Positions 19,512-29,033 of a stretch of DNA of 64,000 nucleotides are shown piece after piece; the stretch's first letter is position 1; every line of letters begins with the position of its first letter. The position numbers and the translations under genes are program-made. The notes below the pieces were generated by a model that saw only the letters and a list, made by a program, of their open reading frames with translations, did no database searches and had not been told where the DNA came from. Origin of the DNA: Noviherbaspirillum sedimenti (lineage in GTDB: Bacteria > Pseudomonadota > Gammaproteobacteria > Burkholderiales > Burkholderiaceae_D); NCBI RefSeq assembly GCF_003590835.1, contig NZ_QYUQ01000002.1, forward strand, positions 868,001 to 932,000, read 5' to 3'.

Positions 19512-20420
19512 GTGAAAAAAATAATAACTTCTCTATGTTCAGCAATCGAGGAGCTAAACCGGCCAGAGGGCGAGTCCAACAGCGGGATCGCTTACGGAAC
19601 TCTTCATTGCTATCGGGATGACACGGTTATCGCGTCATCCACGCAGGATACCTTTGCTTATTTGATTATCAACGGCGCGGTGCGTATTACACAGCAGTCC
19701 GGCGTGGTCGAATATTCATCTGGCCAATACTTTCTATCTTCTTCCATAAAAGGCGTTGCTGCACACGCGATTGCGATTGCAACACCTTCACCCCATCTGG
19801 CACTGCGATTCGACTTTACCGTGGAAGATGTCGTTGCTGTACTGCTTGATATGGAGGTTAATTTCACTAGTTCTGTACTGGAGAAATCCGCCTCTCTAGA
19901 AGTTGGCAGCCAAGACCAATTAAGCTTTCTTGAGCTTGCACTGCGGATCGTCAATCTTGCTAAAAGCGGGGGTGTCAATGCGTTCCTGGAAAAACACCTA
20001 AAGCGTGAGATGGTCTATAACATCGTCACTGGTCCTTATGGCAGTTCGTTTGTTCAAGATATTCTTCGAATTCGGAATGCAAGGGATATTTATTCCACAA
20101 ATGACTGGATAAGAAGTAACTATAAATCTGTTTTCGCTGTGGATGAGCTGGCGGAGCAGTTGAATATGAGCGTCACCAGCTTCCATAGGAAGTTCAAAGC
20201 CGCCATCGGCATGGGGCCACTGCAGTGTCAGAAACAATTGAGACTCGTGGAAGCAAGGCGTTTGATGTTGGACGAAGATTTCAATGTTACTGACGTTGCT
20301 CTGGAGGTTGGCTATGAAAGCCTTTCCCAGTTCAGTCGCGAATACAGAAAAATGTTTGGGCTTCCCCCGCAGAAGGATATACGAAGTATCCGTAGCAAAG
20401 GCACTGACAACAAGAGCTAA
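19512..20420 (+). CDS. AraC-family transcriptional regulator
   Basis: The 302-residue product has an N-terminal ligand domain of the AraC_N type (about residues 10-170). A C-terminal double helix-turn-helix (about 195-290) contains FAVDELAEQLNMSVTSFHRK and the second helix region VTDVALEVGYESLSQFSREY. The start is a GTG at 19512 with no strong ribosome site. Base composition is noticeably more AT-rich than flanking housekeeping genes, consistent with transfer. The dehydrogenase gene 199 bp downstream is the likely target, by analogy with YqhC-YqhD; this is inference. Confidence 0.88.
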   Translation: MKKIITSLCSAIEELNRPEGESNSGIAYGTLHCYRDDTVIASSTQDTFAYLIINGAVRITQQSGVVEYSSGQYFLSSSIKGVAAHAIAIATPSPHLALRFDFTVEDVVAVLLDMEVNFTSSVLEKSASLEVGSQDQLSFLELALRIVNLAKSGGVNAFLEKHLKREMVYNIVTGPYGSSFVQDILRIRNARDIYSTNDWIRSNYKSVFAVDELAEQLNMSVTSFHRKFKAAIGMGPLQCQKQLRLVEARRLMLDEDFNVTDVALEVGYESLSQFSREYRKMFGLPPQKDIRSIRSKGTDNKS

Positions 20421-20619
20421 CTTGGCTATGTGATGCTAGTGGAGCGCCAGCACCATTGCGTCGTGTTGAGGGCGGCTGGGCCCGCAGGATTGTGCAAACC
20501 AGTGGAAGGAACGGGCAAGCGCGCAATCCCTTGATTCGAGACAATTGAAAGATCCAACAGCGAAGTAATGGTGGACAGATTTCGATTAGTCAAGCTTTAC
20601 GAATCAAGAGGAAATTAAC

Positions 20620-21594
20620 ATGACAATGATGAGGGCAATACAAGTGCCTGCGCCTGGAAAGCCTATGGAGCTCGTCCAGGTCCCTATTCCAGATCCAAAG
20701 GTGGATCAGATCTTGATCCGTGTGCAAGCGTGTGGTGTTTGCCATGGTGAGGCGAAGATCATCGAGGGGTGGGCTAACTCATATCCACGGATCCCCGGGC
20801 ATGAGGTTGTCGGCGTTGTGGAAAAGCTGGGTGACGGCGCCACGAAATGGAAAGTAGGTCAGCGGGTCGGTATCGGCTGGGATGGCGGCCACACCTGCGG
20901 CCATCACCAAACGACGGCACTTACCATGGACGGTGGCTATGCCGAGTACATGGTGGCCAATGAAGATGCCCTGATTCTGATCCCTGAAGAGCTTTCTTCT
21001 GAAGAGGCTGCCCCGATCTTGTGCGCCGGTGAAACTGTGTTCAGTGCACTTCGCAACAGTGTGGCACGTGCGGGTGATGTCGTAGCGATTTCAGGGATCG
21101 GCGGCCTGGGGCATCTGGCAATTCAGTACGCGAAGAAAATTGGCCTGTACGTTGTCGCTATCTCGGGCAACAAGGATAAAGAAGAACTGGCGCGCAATCT
21201 GGGAGCACACCAATTTATTGACTCGTCCACTGAGAACGTGGCCGAAAAGCTCCGTGAACTTGGTGGGGCGAAGGTCATCGTGGCGACGGCGCCGCATGGC
21301 AAGACCATCTCCAGCCTTATCGATGGGCTCGGGAAAGATAGCGAATTGATCATTGCCGCAGTTGCTGACGACGATCTCGGGCTGACTGCAATGGATTTCC
21401 TCAAAGGACCGAACACCATTCGCGGGACCTTCACTGGAAAGACAAAGGAGTTGGAGTCGGCGCTTCGTTTCAGTGTATTGGCTGACGTACGGCCGATGAT
21501 CGAGGTGTTTCCTTTGGAAAAAGCCGCCGAAGCTTACGAAAAGATGATGGCTGCCAAAACCAAATTCCGCGCTGTCATTGGCGTTGGCTACTGA
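20620..21594 (+). CDS. Zinc-dependent alcohol dehydrogenase lacking the structural-zinc lobe
   Basis: A 324-residue medium-chain dehydrogenase/reductase. Catalytic zinc ligands are present (Cys in CGVCHGE, GHE in IPGHEVVG, Cys in ILCAGETV), as is the NAD(P)-binding motif GIGGLGHLAIQYA. Where relatives carry four cysteines binding a structural zinc between a GWHGGHC-type motif and DGGYAEY, this protein reads GWDGGHTCGHHQTTALTMDGG, about 15 residues shorter with one cysteine left. AGAGGAAA lies before the ATG. It is probably controlled by the upstream AraC regulator. Substrate is unknown. Confidence 0.88.
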   Translation: MTMMRAIQVPAPGKPMELVQVPIPDPKVDQILIRVQACGVCHGEAKIIEGWANSYPRIPGHEVVGVVEKLGDGATKWKVGQRVGIGWDGGHTCGHHQTTALTMDGGYAEYMVANEDALILIPEELSSEEAAPILCAGETVFSALRNSVARAGDVVAISGIGGLGHLAIQYAKKIGLYVVAISGNKDKEELARNLGAHQFIDSSTENVAEKLRELGGAKVIVATAPHGKTISSLIDGLGKDSELIIAAVADDDLGLTAMDFLKGPNTIRGTFTGKTKELESALRFSVLADVRPMIEVFPLEKAAEAYEKMMAAKTKFRAVIGVGY

Positions 21595-21665
21595 CCTGAT
21601 CCGCCTGGTAAATCAGACGGGGGCTCAAAGCATTTTTTGAGATGGGCCATTTGGAAATGGGCGAG

Positions 21666-21695
21666 GCCGGTGTCAATTATTTATTCGGCACCGGC
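21666..21695. terminator. Hairpin downstream of the alcohol dehydrogenase gene
   Basis: GCCGGTG and CACCGGC pair around a 16-nt AT-rich loop, followed by TTCCTTTAT. The T run is poor, so termination is only possible. Confidence 0.35.
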
Positions 21696-21792
21696 TTCCT
21701 TTATCGCCCCACAGAGCGCAAGTCTGAGCATCGGTGCGGACCAATAGCCAACGCCATAGCGAACGCGAGGGTTTGAACCTTGCTGGCTATTT

Positions 21793-21810
21793 AGTATCAA
21801 ATGAGATACT
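21793..21810. promoter_or_regulatory. Palindrome at the hicA promoter, candidate HicB operator
   Basis: AGTATC and GATACT form a perfect 6-bp inverted repeat with a 6-bp spacer, ending 9 bp before the hicA ATG and touching a TATACAT element. HicB antitoxins with a DNA-binding C-terminus repress their own promoter through such palindromes. Confidence 0.5.
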
Positions 21811-21819
21811 ATACATGCC

Positions 21820-22065
21820 ATGAACAAGCGAACTAAGCTGCTCGAAGCCATGCGGAACAATCCGCGAGACTGGCGGATTGACGATCTGCTTTCCGTAGCC
21901 GCACAGTTCGGAATCGAGTGCCGTAATCACGGTGGCAGTCATCACGTATTTGGCTATCCCGGCGTGGACAGTGATGTGTCCGTGCCGGCGCACCGGCCCA
22001 TCAAGCCTGTCTATATCCGACAGTTTTTGACTTTAGTTAATAGCGTCAAGGAGTTGCAATCATGA
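21820..22065 (+). CDS. hicA: HicA-family mRNA interferase toxin
   Basis: HicA toxins cleave mRNA and stop growth unless bound by HicB. The 81-residue product has the family's dsRBD-like fold and active-site histidine (His41 in NHGGSHHVF), followed by VPAHRPIKPVYIRQFL. The toxin precedes the antitoxin and overlaps it by 4 bases (ATGA), the standard hicAB layout. No ribosome site is evident in front of the ATG, so weak toxin translation is likely. Confidence 0.88.
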   Translation: MNKRTKLLEAMRNNPRDWRIDDLLSVAAQFGIECRNHGGSHHVFGYPGVDSDVSVPAHRPIKPVYIRQFLTLVNSVKELQS

Positions 22066-22475
22066 GTGAAACCGCGATCAAGCGCATCGCCCAGGCAGTT
22101 CCGCCGTATCCGTTCGAGGCCTACGCCCACATCGTCAGCCCCTTGTCGTCGGATGATGGTGGCGGCTATCTGATCACCTTCCCGGATTTGCCCGGCTGCA
22201 TGTCTGATGGCGAAACCGAGATGCAAGCTGTGGCCAATGGTCGCGATGCATTTGCATCCTGGGTGTCGGCCAGAATGGATGCCGGCAAGGCGATTCCCGA
22301 GCCGGCGTACCGCCCCGAGCCTGTGCCAATGGCGTCAGGACGATTCATTACGCGTTTGCCGAAAACGATCCATGCCAAGCTGGCCCAGCGGGCCAAGGCG
22401 GAAGGCGTGAGTCTGAATACGCTGGTGCTGGCCTTTATTGCCGAAGGATTGGGACGCAAGGATACACATGCCTGA
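22062..22475 (+). CDS. hicB: HicB-family antitoxin
   Basis: The 137-residue product has the HicB partial RNase-H-like fold at the N-terminus (YLITFPDLPGCMSDGETEMQA, typical PGC motif) and a C-terminal ribbon-helix-helix (FITRLPKTIHAKLAQRAKAEGVSLN, shown here as FITRLPKTIHAKL and AEGVSLNTLV) for DNA binding. It neutralises HicA and probably represses the operon through the palindrome at 21793. It starts inside the hicA stop codon. Confidence 0.88.
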   Translation: MSETAIKRIAQAVPPYPFEAYAHIVSPLSSDDGGGYLITFPDLPGCMSDGETEMQAVANGRDAFASWVSARMDAGKAIPEPAYRPEPVPMASGRFITRLPKTIHAKLAQRAKAEGVSLNTLVLAFIAEGLGRKDTHA

Positions 22476-22552
22476 GCTGATGAGTCGATGAATTCGCGGA
22501 TGCGCGATCGGGCATTTTTCATTGTGCCAGCGTCTTCTCGGGCGCATTGGTG

Positions 22553-23242
22553 CTATTCGATCCGAGAAGGCAGGGAAAGCGCCGGCTCCTCGTCGAAGTC
22601 GAAACTCAGTTGCCGCGGTGTTTTCCATATCCTGAATTTTCGCCAGGCTTTGGGAAAAAAATCATCCTGACAGTCAGGGAGGCTGAGCGGTATCGGCCGC
22701 TGTTTTTCGGCGAACATCCTGGCCCTGGCGCAGCATCGGTAACTGTAAGACAGTGAAATCAGGAGATGGTCGGCGACCATTTTCATTCTGTTGTCGAAAG
22801 ATTCCAGGAGGTGGACGTAGGCGCCGGCCAGCGAATCATGGCGGCCGGGATTGATGTCGCGCCATGACGTGTCGCCCCGCGCCGCCAGGATGCTCAGAGG
22901 GTTGGCCCCGTCATCCGCGACGAACTTCCTTAGCAGGGGATGGCCGTCATCCCCTGATTCGTCAGAATAGGCGGAGCGATCGAGCCTGATTGCATAGCGG
23001 ACGGTTTTTTCAGCGTATCTGACCAGTTCCTGGTATAGATGGCTGATTAACAGGTTCTGATCTTTCTCAGCCAGGAAATCGATTTCAATTTCCTTGGTTC
23101 TCTCGATTTCGCCGGCCAACATCCAGGCTTCTGCTTCGACGGCGGAACTGTCATAGTCGCCACGGGTATGACGCGCGATCCGTTCCAGGTCTTTGCTTCT
23201 TTGTTTGCAGAATTTCTGAAAAGCGGCAGTGCGACGATCCAT
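22553..23242 (-). CDS. Hypothetical protein, unrecognised family
   Basis: I do not recognise this 229-residue protein. It is predicted soluble, with no signal peptide, and rich in Arg, Asp and Glu. It reads as largely helical (EAEAWMLAGEIERTKEIEID; LYQELVRYAEKTVRYAIRL), with a short Cys-Cys pair (YRCCARARMF) and a C-terminus LSFDFDEEPALSL. Codon use matches the chromosomal genes. The start ATG at 23242 lacks a ribosome site. It is convergent with hicB and divergent from queE. A real gene is likely from its length and composition; no function is proposed. Confidence 0.6.
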   Translation of the reverse strand: MDRRTAAFQKFCKQRSKDLERIARHTRGDYDSSAVEAEAWMLAGEIERTKEIEIDFLAEKDQNLLISHLYQELVRYAEKTVRYAIRLDRSAYSDESGDDGHPLLRKFVADDGANPLSILAARGDTSWRDINPGRHDSLAGAYVHLLESFDNRMKMVADHLLISLSYSYRCCARARMFAEKQRPIPLSLPDCQDDFFPKAWRKFRIWKTPRQLSFDFDEEPALSLPSRIE

Positions 23243-23429
23243 ATTGGCTTGCCAAAAAATGATCGCTGCTGAATTACGCGATCCCTATTTTCGGACGGGA
23301 ATGATACATGAACAATTTGCAATTGTCCGACTCGACTGCTTGATTTCCAGGGATGCGTGGCGAGAATCAGGGCGTTGATGCCGGGTATAATCCAAGCTTG
23401 CCCTTGTATTGAACGGATATGGTTTTTAC

Positions 23430-24065
23430 GTGACTTATAGTGTCAAAGAGATTTTTTACACCCTGCAGGGTGAAGGCACGCATGCCGGCAGGCCGGCGGT
23501 GTTTTGCCGTTTTTCCGGCTGCAATCTGTGGTCCGGACGCGAGAGCGACCGCGCCAGCGCCGTCTGCAAGTTTTGCGATACCGATTTCGTTGGCACCGAT
23601 GGCGAACGAGGTGGCAAGTATCCCGGTGCGCAGCAACTCGCGGACGCCATCGACAGCCTCTGGCCCGACACACATGCCGCCAGCAAGTACGTGGTATTTA
23701 CCGGCGGCGAACCACTTTTGCAACTGGATACGCCGCTGATCGATGCCGTGCATGCAGCCGGATTCGAGATCGCCATCGAGACCAACGGCACCCTGCCAGT
23801 GCCTCCCGGGGTGGACTGGATATGCGTCAGTCCCAAGATCGGCTCCGAGCTGGTGCAGAGGAGCGGCAATGAATTGAAGGTGGTGATTCCGCAGGTCGGC
23901 CAGTCCCTGCAGGATTATGAAACGCTGGATTTCCAGCATTTTTACGTGCAGCCCATGGACGGCCCGCAGCAGGAAGCCAATACGCGCCTGGCCATCGACA
24001 CCTGCAAGCGCAATCCGCACTGGAAATTGAGCTTGCAAACCCATAAACTGCTGCAAATACCCTGA
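23430..24065 (+). CDS. queE: 7-carboxy-7-deazaguanine synthase QueE
   Basis: QueE is a radical SAM enzyme that contracts the pterin ring of CPH4 to 7-carboxy-7-deazaguanine for queuosine. From the GTG at 23430 the product has 211 residues starting MTYSVKEIFYTLQGEG. The iron-sulfur ligands are Cys31, Cys46 and Cys49, that is C-x14-C-x2-C, the expanded cluster loop described for the Burkholderia enzyme rather than the usual CxxxCxxC. The glycine-rich SAM motif YVVFTGGEPLLQ is also present. queD, the preceding enzyme of the pathway, follows 17 bp later. Confidence 0.95.
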   Translation: MTYSVKEIFYTLQGEGTHAGRPAVFCRFSGCNLWSGRESDRASAVCKFCDTDFVGTDGERGGKYPGAQQLADAIDSLWPDTHAASKYVVFTGGEPLLQLDTPLIDAVHAAGFEIAIETNGTLPVPPGVDWICVSPKIGSELVQRSGNELKVVIPQVGQSLQDYETLDFQHFYVQPMDGPQQEANTRLAIDTCKRNPHWKLSLQTHKLLQIP

Positions 24066-24082
24066 ATAAAGATTTAACTGGC

Positions 24083-24526
24083 ATGTTGACCATAACCCGC
24101 AAGCTGGAATTCGATGCCGGACACCGGATTCCCGACCACAAGAGCCAGTGCCGCAACCTGCACGGCCACCGCTATACCCTGGAAATCACCCTGATGGGTG
24201 AAATAATCCGGGAAGAGGGCAGCTCCGACCAAGGCATGATCATGGATTTTTCGGACGTAAAAGCCCTGGCCAAGCAGCATCTGGTCGATGTCTGGGACCA
24301 TGCATTCCTGGTATATGCCAAGGATGAAAAGGTGCGCGAATTCCTGCAATCGCTGCCGGGCCACAAGACGGTCGTCATCGACAGCATTCCGACCGTGGAA
24401 AACCTGGCGCAAACGGCGTTTGACATCCTCAAGGCCGCTTACCAGGACCATTATGGCACCGGCCTGCGCCTGCACAAGCTGGTCTTGCATGAAACGCCCA
24501 ACTGCTGGGCCGAAATTACCGAATAA
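24083..24526 (+). CDS. queD: 6-carboxytetrahydropterin synthase QueD
   Basis: QueD converts dihydroneopterin triphosphate to 6-carboxytetrahydropterin, the substrate for QueE after isomer handling. The 147-residue product carries the zinc histidines (FDAGHRIPDH and NLHGHRY), the catalytic cysteine in SQCRNLHGH, and the substrate-binding glutamate near the C-terminus (LHETPNCW). It sits between queE and tadA, 3 bp before the latter. Confidence 0.95.
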   Translation: MLTITRKLEFDAGHRIPDHKSQCRNLHGHRYTLEITLMGEIIREEGSSDQGMIMDFSDVKALAKQHLVDVWDHAFLVYAKDEKVREFLQSLPGHKTVVIDSIPTVENLAQTAFDILKAAYQDHYGTGLRLHKLVLHETPNCWAEITE

Positions 24527-25018
<492 letters not shown>

Positions 25019-25957
25019 ATGAGTCTATCGATGTTCGCCATTCCGGACGGGCTCGGCATCGCCATCGTGGCGCCGGGCGGTTATCCTCCCGACGAGGCGG
25101 CGCTGGCGCGCGGCATCGCGCTGCTGGAGCGGCAGGGCTGCCTGGTGCACAACTACTACGATCCCGCGGAAAAATTCCAGCGTTTCGGCGCTACCGATAA
25201 TGGCCGCGCGGCGCAGTTGCATGCCGCCGCCGACGATCCTGATATACAGATCGTGATGGCCTTGCGCGGCGGCTATGGCATGTCGCGCATCCTGCCCATG
25301 CTGGATTTATCCATCCTGGCCAACAGCGGCAAGCTGTTCGTTGGTCATAGCGATTTCACCGCCTTGCACATGGCGCTTTTGGCGCATAGCGGCGCAGTCA
25401 GTTTCGCCGGGCCGATGGTCTGTGGCGATTTTGGCAGCGCTGCCCCGAGCGACTTTACACTTTCGCATTTCTGGCAATGTCTGGGCCAGTCGCGTCATGC
25501 GGTCACGGTGGCGACGCCGAATAATCCGGCGATCGAGGCCGAAGGGCGCCTGTGGGGCGGCAACCTGGCGATGCTGACGCATCTGCTCGGCACGCCATAT
25601 TTCCCGGACATCGAGGATGGCATCCTGTTCGTAGAGGATGTCAACGAGCATCCCTACCGGGTCGAACGCATGCTCTTGCAATTGCTGCATGCGGGTGTGC
25701 TGGCGCGGCAGCAGGCGATTCTGCTGGGCGATTTTTCCAGTTACCGCCTGAGCGATTACGACAATGGCTATGATTTCAATGCCATGCTGCAGTATGTGCG
25801 CTCGCGCGTGGCCACACCGATCCTGACCGGCTTGCCCTTCGGCCATATCGCCGATAAATTGACCCTGCCGGTCGGTTGCCAGGCGCAAATTGTTTCACAA
25901 AAAAATGAACTGCAGCTCGCGATAACCGGCTATCCGGCGTTGCGGTCCTGCGGCTGA
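25019..25957 (+). CDS. ldcA: Muropeptide L,D-carboxypeptidase (peptidase S66)
   Basis: LdcA removes the terminal D-Ala from tetrapeptide muropeptides in cell-wall recycling. The 312-residue product matches the S66 family: IAIVAPGGYPPD at the N-terminus, MALRGGYGMSRIL, and the nucleophile serine in FVGHSDFTALH. The glutamate and histidine of the charge relay fall in the C-terminal half (ILFVEDVNEHPYRVERML; PFGHIADKLTLPVG). It abuts tadA with no gap, so they share a transcript. Confidence 0.92.
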   Translation: MSLSMFAIPDGLGIAIVAPGGYPPDEAALARGIALLERQGCLVHNYYDPAEKFQRFGATDNGRAAQLHAAADDPDIQIVMALRGGYGMSRILPMLDLSILANSGKLFVGHSDFTALHMALLAHSGAVSFAGPMVCGDFGSAAPSDFTLSHFWQCLGQSRHAVTVATPNNPAIEAEGRLWGGNLAMLTHLLGTPYFPDIEDGILFVEDVNEHPYRVERMLLQLLHAGVLARQQAILLGDFSSYRLSDYDNGYDFNAMLQYVRSRVATPILTGLPFGHIADKLTLPVGCQAQIVSQKNELQLAITGYPALRSCG

Positions 25958-26098
25958 TCCTGATCATTCTTGCCACATTTCCCGCGTTTTCCGTCGCAAT
26001 GCAGGTCGCCATGATCTTTGCTGGCTACGGCCTGCTGTATGCAGCATCGCGCAATGGTAAAATGTCGGGTTAATTTACTTGTTTTTAAAGGCTTTTCC

Positions 26099-27700
26099 GT
26101 GCTTTCCACCGCAAACATCACGATGCAGTTCGGCCCCAAGCCACTGTTTGAAAATATTTCCGTCAAATTTGGGGATGGCAATCGTTATGGCTTGATCGGC
26201 GCCAACGGTTGCGGCAAATCCACTTTCATGAAAATCCTCGGTGGCGACCTTGAACCGTCCGCTGGCACTGTCATGCTCGATTCCAATGAGCGCCTGGGCA
26301 AGTTGCGCCAGGATCAGTTCGCTTTTGAAGAGATGCGCGTGCTGGATGTGGTCATGATGGGCCACACCGAAATGTGGGCGGCGATGAGCGAGCGCGATGC
26401 GATCTACGTCAATCCGGACGCCACCGACGATGATTACATGCAGGCGGCTGACCTCGAAGCGAAATTTGCCGAGTACGATGGCTATACCGCGGAAGCGCGT
26501 GCCGGTGAACTGCTGCTGGGCGTGGGCGTGCCCACCGAACAGCACCAGGGGCCGATGAGCAATGTCGCCCCAGGCTGGAAGCTGCGCGTGCTGCTGGCGC
26601 AGGCGCTGTTTTCCAATCCGGATATCCTGCTGCTAGACGAGCCGACCAATAACCTCGATATCGACACGATTCGCTGGCTCGAAGATGTGCTGAACCAGCG
26701 CAATTCGACCATGATCATCATTTCCCATGATCGCCACTTCCTGAACCAGGTCTGCACCCACATGGCCGACATGGATTACGGCACGTTGAAGGTGTATCCG
26801 GGCAATTACGACGATTACATGCTGGCATCGTCGCAGGCACGGGCGCAGCAACTGTCAAATAACGCCAAGGCCAAGGACAAGGTCGCCGAATTGCAGGATT
26901 TCGTGCGGCGTTTCTCGGCCAACAAATCCAAGGCACGCCAGGCGACTTCCCGCGCCAAGCAGATCGAGAAGATCAAGGTGGAAGATGTCAAACCTTCCAG
27001 CCGGGCCAATCCCTTCGTTCGCTTCGAGGGCGAGAAGAAGCTGCATCGACTGGCAGTCGAAACCCAGGGGATGTCGAAGGCCTATGACCACCAGATTTTC
27101 AAGAACATCAGCATCATGGTCGAGGCGGGCGAAAAAATTGCCATCATCGGCCCCAATGGTGCCGGTAAAACAACCTTGTTGCGTTGCGTTGGCGGCGATG
27201 AAATCTGCGGCCTGCATGCCGATAGCGGGACAGTGAAATGGGCAGAAAATGCCAACGTCGGTTACATGCCGCAGGATCCGACCGAGGAATTTGCCGTCGA
27301 CAAGAATCTCGCCGACTGGATGGGGCAGTGGACCCAGGAAGGCGATGATGACCAGGCGGTGCGCTCGATCCTGGGGCGCCTGCTGTTTGGCGGCGACGAT
27401 GTGAAGAAATCGGTTCAGGTGCTGTCCGGTGGCGAAAAAGGGCGCATGATTTATGGCAAGCTGATGCTGGGTCGTCACAATGTCATGTTGCTGGATGAAC
27501 CGACCAACCACATGGACATGGAATCGATCGAGTCGCTTAATATCGCGCTGGAAAAATATGCCGGCACCCTGATTTTCGTGTCGCATGACCGTGAATTCGT
27601 TTCTTCGCTGGCCACGCGCATCCTGGAAATCAAGGATGGCAAGATCACCGATTTCCAGGGCGGCTACGAAGCATTCCTGGAAAGCCAGGGTATCGAATAA
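26099..27700 (+). CDS. ABC-F family ATPase (YbiT type)
   Basis: The 533-residue product is a soluble twin-ATPase of the ABC-F class, which acts on the ribosome rather than in membranes. Both nucleotide sites are visible: Walker [10 protein letters not shown] and GPNGAGKTT, signature regions [16 protein letters not shown] and LSGGEKGRM, Walker [12 protein letters not shown] and [10 protein letters not shown]. The P-site tRNA interaction motif linker lies between them (about 240-320, [16 protein letters not shown]). It resembles E. coli YbiT over its whole length. I chose GTG 26099 because AAAGG lies 7 nt upstream; the longer reading is not conserved in style. Confidence 0.92.
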   Translation: MLSTANITMQFGPKPLFENISVKFGDGNRYGLIGANGCGKSTFMKILGGDLEPSAGTVMLDSNERLGKLRQDQFAFEEMRVLDVVMMGHTEMWAAMSERDAIYVNPDATDDDYMQAADLEAKFAEYDGYTAEARAGELLLGVGVPTEQHQGPMSNVAPGWKLRVLLAQALFSNPDILLLDEPTNNLDIDTIRWLEDVLNQRNSTMIIISHDRHFLNQVCTHMADMDYGTLKVYPGNYDDYMLASSQARAQQLSNNAKAKDKVAELQDFVRRFSANKSKARQATSRAKQIEKIKVEDVKPSSRANPFVRFEGEKKLHRLAVETQGMSKAYDHQIFKNISIMVEAGEKIAIIGPNGAGKTTLLRCVGGDEICGLHADSGTVKWAENANVGYMPQDPTEEFAVDKNLADWMGQWTQEGDDDQAVRSILGRLLFGGDDVKKSVQVLSGGEKGRMIYGKLMLGRHNVMLLDEPTNHMDMESIESLNIALEKYAGTLIFVSHDREFVSSLATRILEIKDGKITDFQGGYEAFLESQGIE

Positions 27701-27710
27701 GCCGGCCCCG

Positions 27711-27754
27711 CTTATTGGTCCCTTATTGGTCCCTTATTGGTCCCTTATTGGTCG
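27711..27754. repeat. Four tandem 11-bp repeats after the ABC-F gene
   Basis: CTTATTGGTCC is repeated four times without interruption (the last copy ends CG) starting 11 bp after the stop codon, and a fifth partial CTTATTG follows. It lies between the stop and the terminator. Confidence 0.9.
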
Positions 27755-27778
27755 GCTTATTGCCGCTGATTGCACAAA

Positions 27779-27806
27779 ACGCAGCCTTTGCCGGCTGCGT
27801 TTTTTA
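27779..27806 (+). terminator. Intrinsic terminator of the ABC-F gene
   Basis: ACGCAGCC pairs perfectly with GGCTGCGT around TTTGCC and is followed by TTTTTA. Confidence 0.9.
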
Positions 27807-27896
27807 TTGTGATTTGCCATCCTTATTTGACGGCATGAGTCCATCGGCATCTGGCTTTATAATCTTGTTTTGGTACCACCGTTTTTCAGGGTCAGC

Positions 27897-29033
27897 ATGC
27901 AAACTCAGATCAAAACCATTGAATTCGAACGCCCGCAAATGGATGTCGGCACCAGTTGCGTTGCCAATGCCTGGGCCAAAGTGCCCGATGTCCCGACGCC
28001 GGCAGAAAAAGTCGCCTTGAAAGAACGCATCCGCAAGCTGCTGAAGGAAAAGCAGGCGGTGCTGGTGGCGCATTACTATGTCGATGCTGATTTGCAAGAC
28101 CTGGCCGAGGAAACCGGCGGTTGCGTGTCGGATTCGCTGGAAATGGCGCGCTTCGGCCGCGACCATCCGGCCAAGACCCTGGTAGTGGCCGGCGTGAAGT
28201 TCATGGGCGAGACCGCCAAGATCCTCAGCCCAGATAAAACCATCCTGATGCCGGACCTGGACGCGACCTGTTCGCTCGACCTCGGTTGTCCGGCCGATGA
28301 ATTTGCGGCGTTTTGCGATGCCCACCCGGACCGGACCGTGGTGGTTTACGCCAATACCAGTGCGGCAGTGAAGGCGCGCGCCGACTGGATGGTGACGTCC
28401 TCGATCGGCCTGGATATCGTTGCCCACCTGCATGCGCAGGGCAAGAAAATATTGTGGGCGCCGGACAAGCACCTGGGCAGCTATATCCAGAAAAAAACCG
28501 GCGCCGACATGCTGCTGTGGCAGGGCTCCTGCCTGGTGCACGACGAGTTCAAGGGCGTCGAACTGGAGTTGCTGAAAAAGGAGCATCCGAATGCCAAGAT
28601 CCTGGTGCACCCGGAGTCGCCGGAGGCGGTGGTGGCGCTGGCCGACGTGGTCGGCTCGACCTCGCAGCTGATCGCCGCAGCCAGGTCGCTGGATGCAAAG
28701 GAATTCATCGTCGCAACAGACAATGGCATCCTGCACAAGATGAAAATGGCCGCGCCCGGCAAGACTTTCATCGATGCCCCAACCGCCGGCAACAGCGCCA
28801 CCTGCAAGAGCTGCGCGCATTGCCCGTGGATGGCGATGAACGGCTTGCGCAATCTGGCTGAAGTGCTGGAAACCGGCCGCAATGAAATCCTTGTCGATCC
28901 GGAAATCGGCCGCAAGGCCTATGTCTGCATCGACCGCATGCTGGATTTCGCTGCCAGGCAAAAAGCCAATGTGCGCCCCTCCGGCGACCTGGCGAAAGAA
29001 CAACAACTATTTTCTGGAATCGGACCCGCATGA
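27897..29033 (+). CDS. nadA: Quinolinate synthase NadA
   Basis: NadA condenses iminoaspartate with dihydroxyacetone phosphate to quinolinate using a [4Fe-4S] cluster. The 378-residue product from ATG 27897 has the three-fold repeated architecture and the cysteine-bearing motifs [20 protein letters not shown] and [23 protein letters not shown] is the conserved N-terminal substrate segment. It overlaps nadC by 4 bases (ATGA). The partner nadB is on the opposite strand downstream. Confidence 0.96.
   Translation: MQTQIKTIEFERPQMDVGTSCVANAWAKVPDVPTPAEKVALKERIRKLLKEKQAVLVAHYYVDADLQDLAEETGGCVSDSLEMARFGRDHPAKTLVVAGVKFMGETAKILSPDKTILMPDLDATCSLDLGCPADEFAAFCDAHPDRTVVVYANTSAAVKARADWMVTSSIGLDIVAHLHAQGKKILWAPDKHLGSYIQKKTGADMLLWQGSCLVHDEFKGVELELLKKEHPNAKILVHPESPEAVVALADVVGSTSQLIAAARSLDAKEFIVATDNGILHKMKMAAPGKTFIDAPTAGNSATCKSCAHCPWMAMNGLRNLAEVLETGRNEILVDPEIGRKAYVCIDRMLDFAARQKANVRPSGDLAKEQQLFSGIGPA

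Noticed and set aside
25958..26076. Hydrophobic open frame after ldcA reading LILIILATFPAFSVAMQVAM and ending in a stop before the ABC-F gene
   Set aside because: No start codon with a ribosome site ahead of the hydrophobic part; the frame overlaps the ldcA 3' end and is short. It may be chance in GC-rich sequence or a decayed membrane gene.
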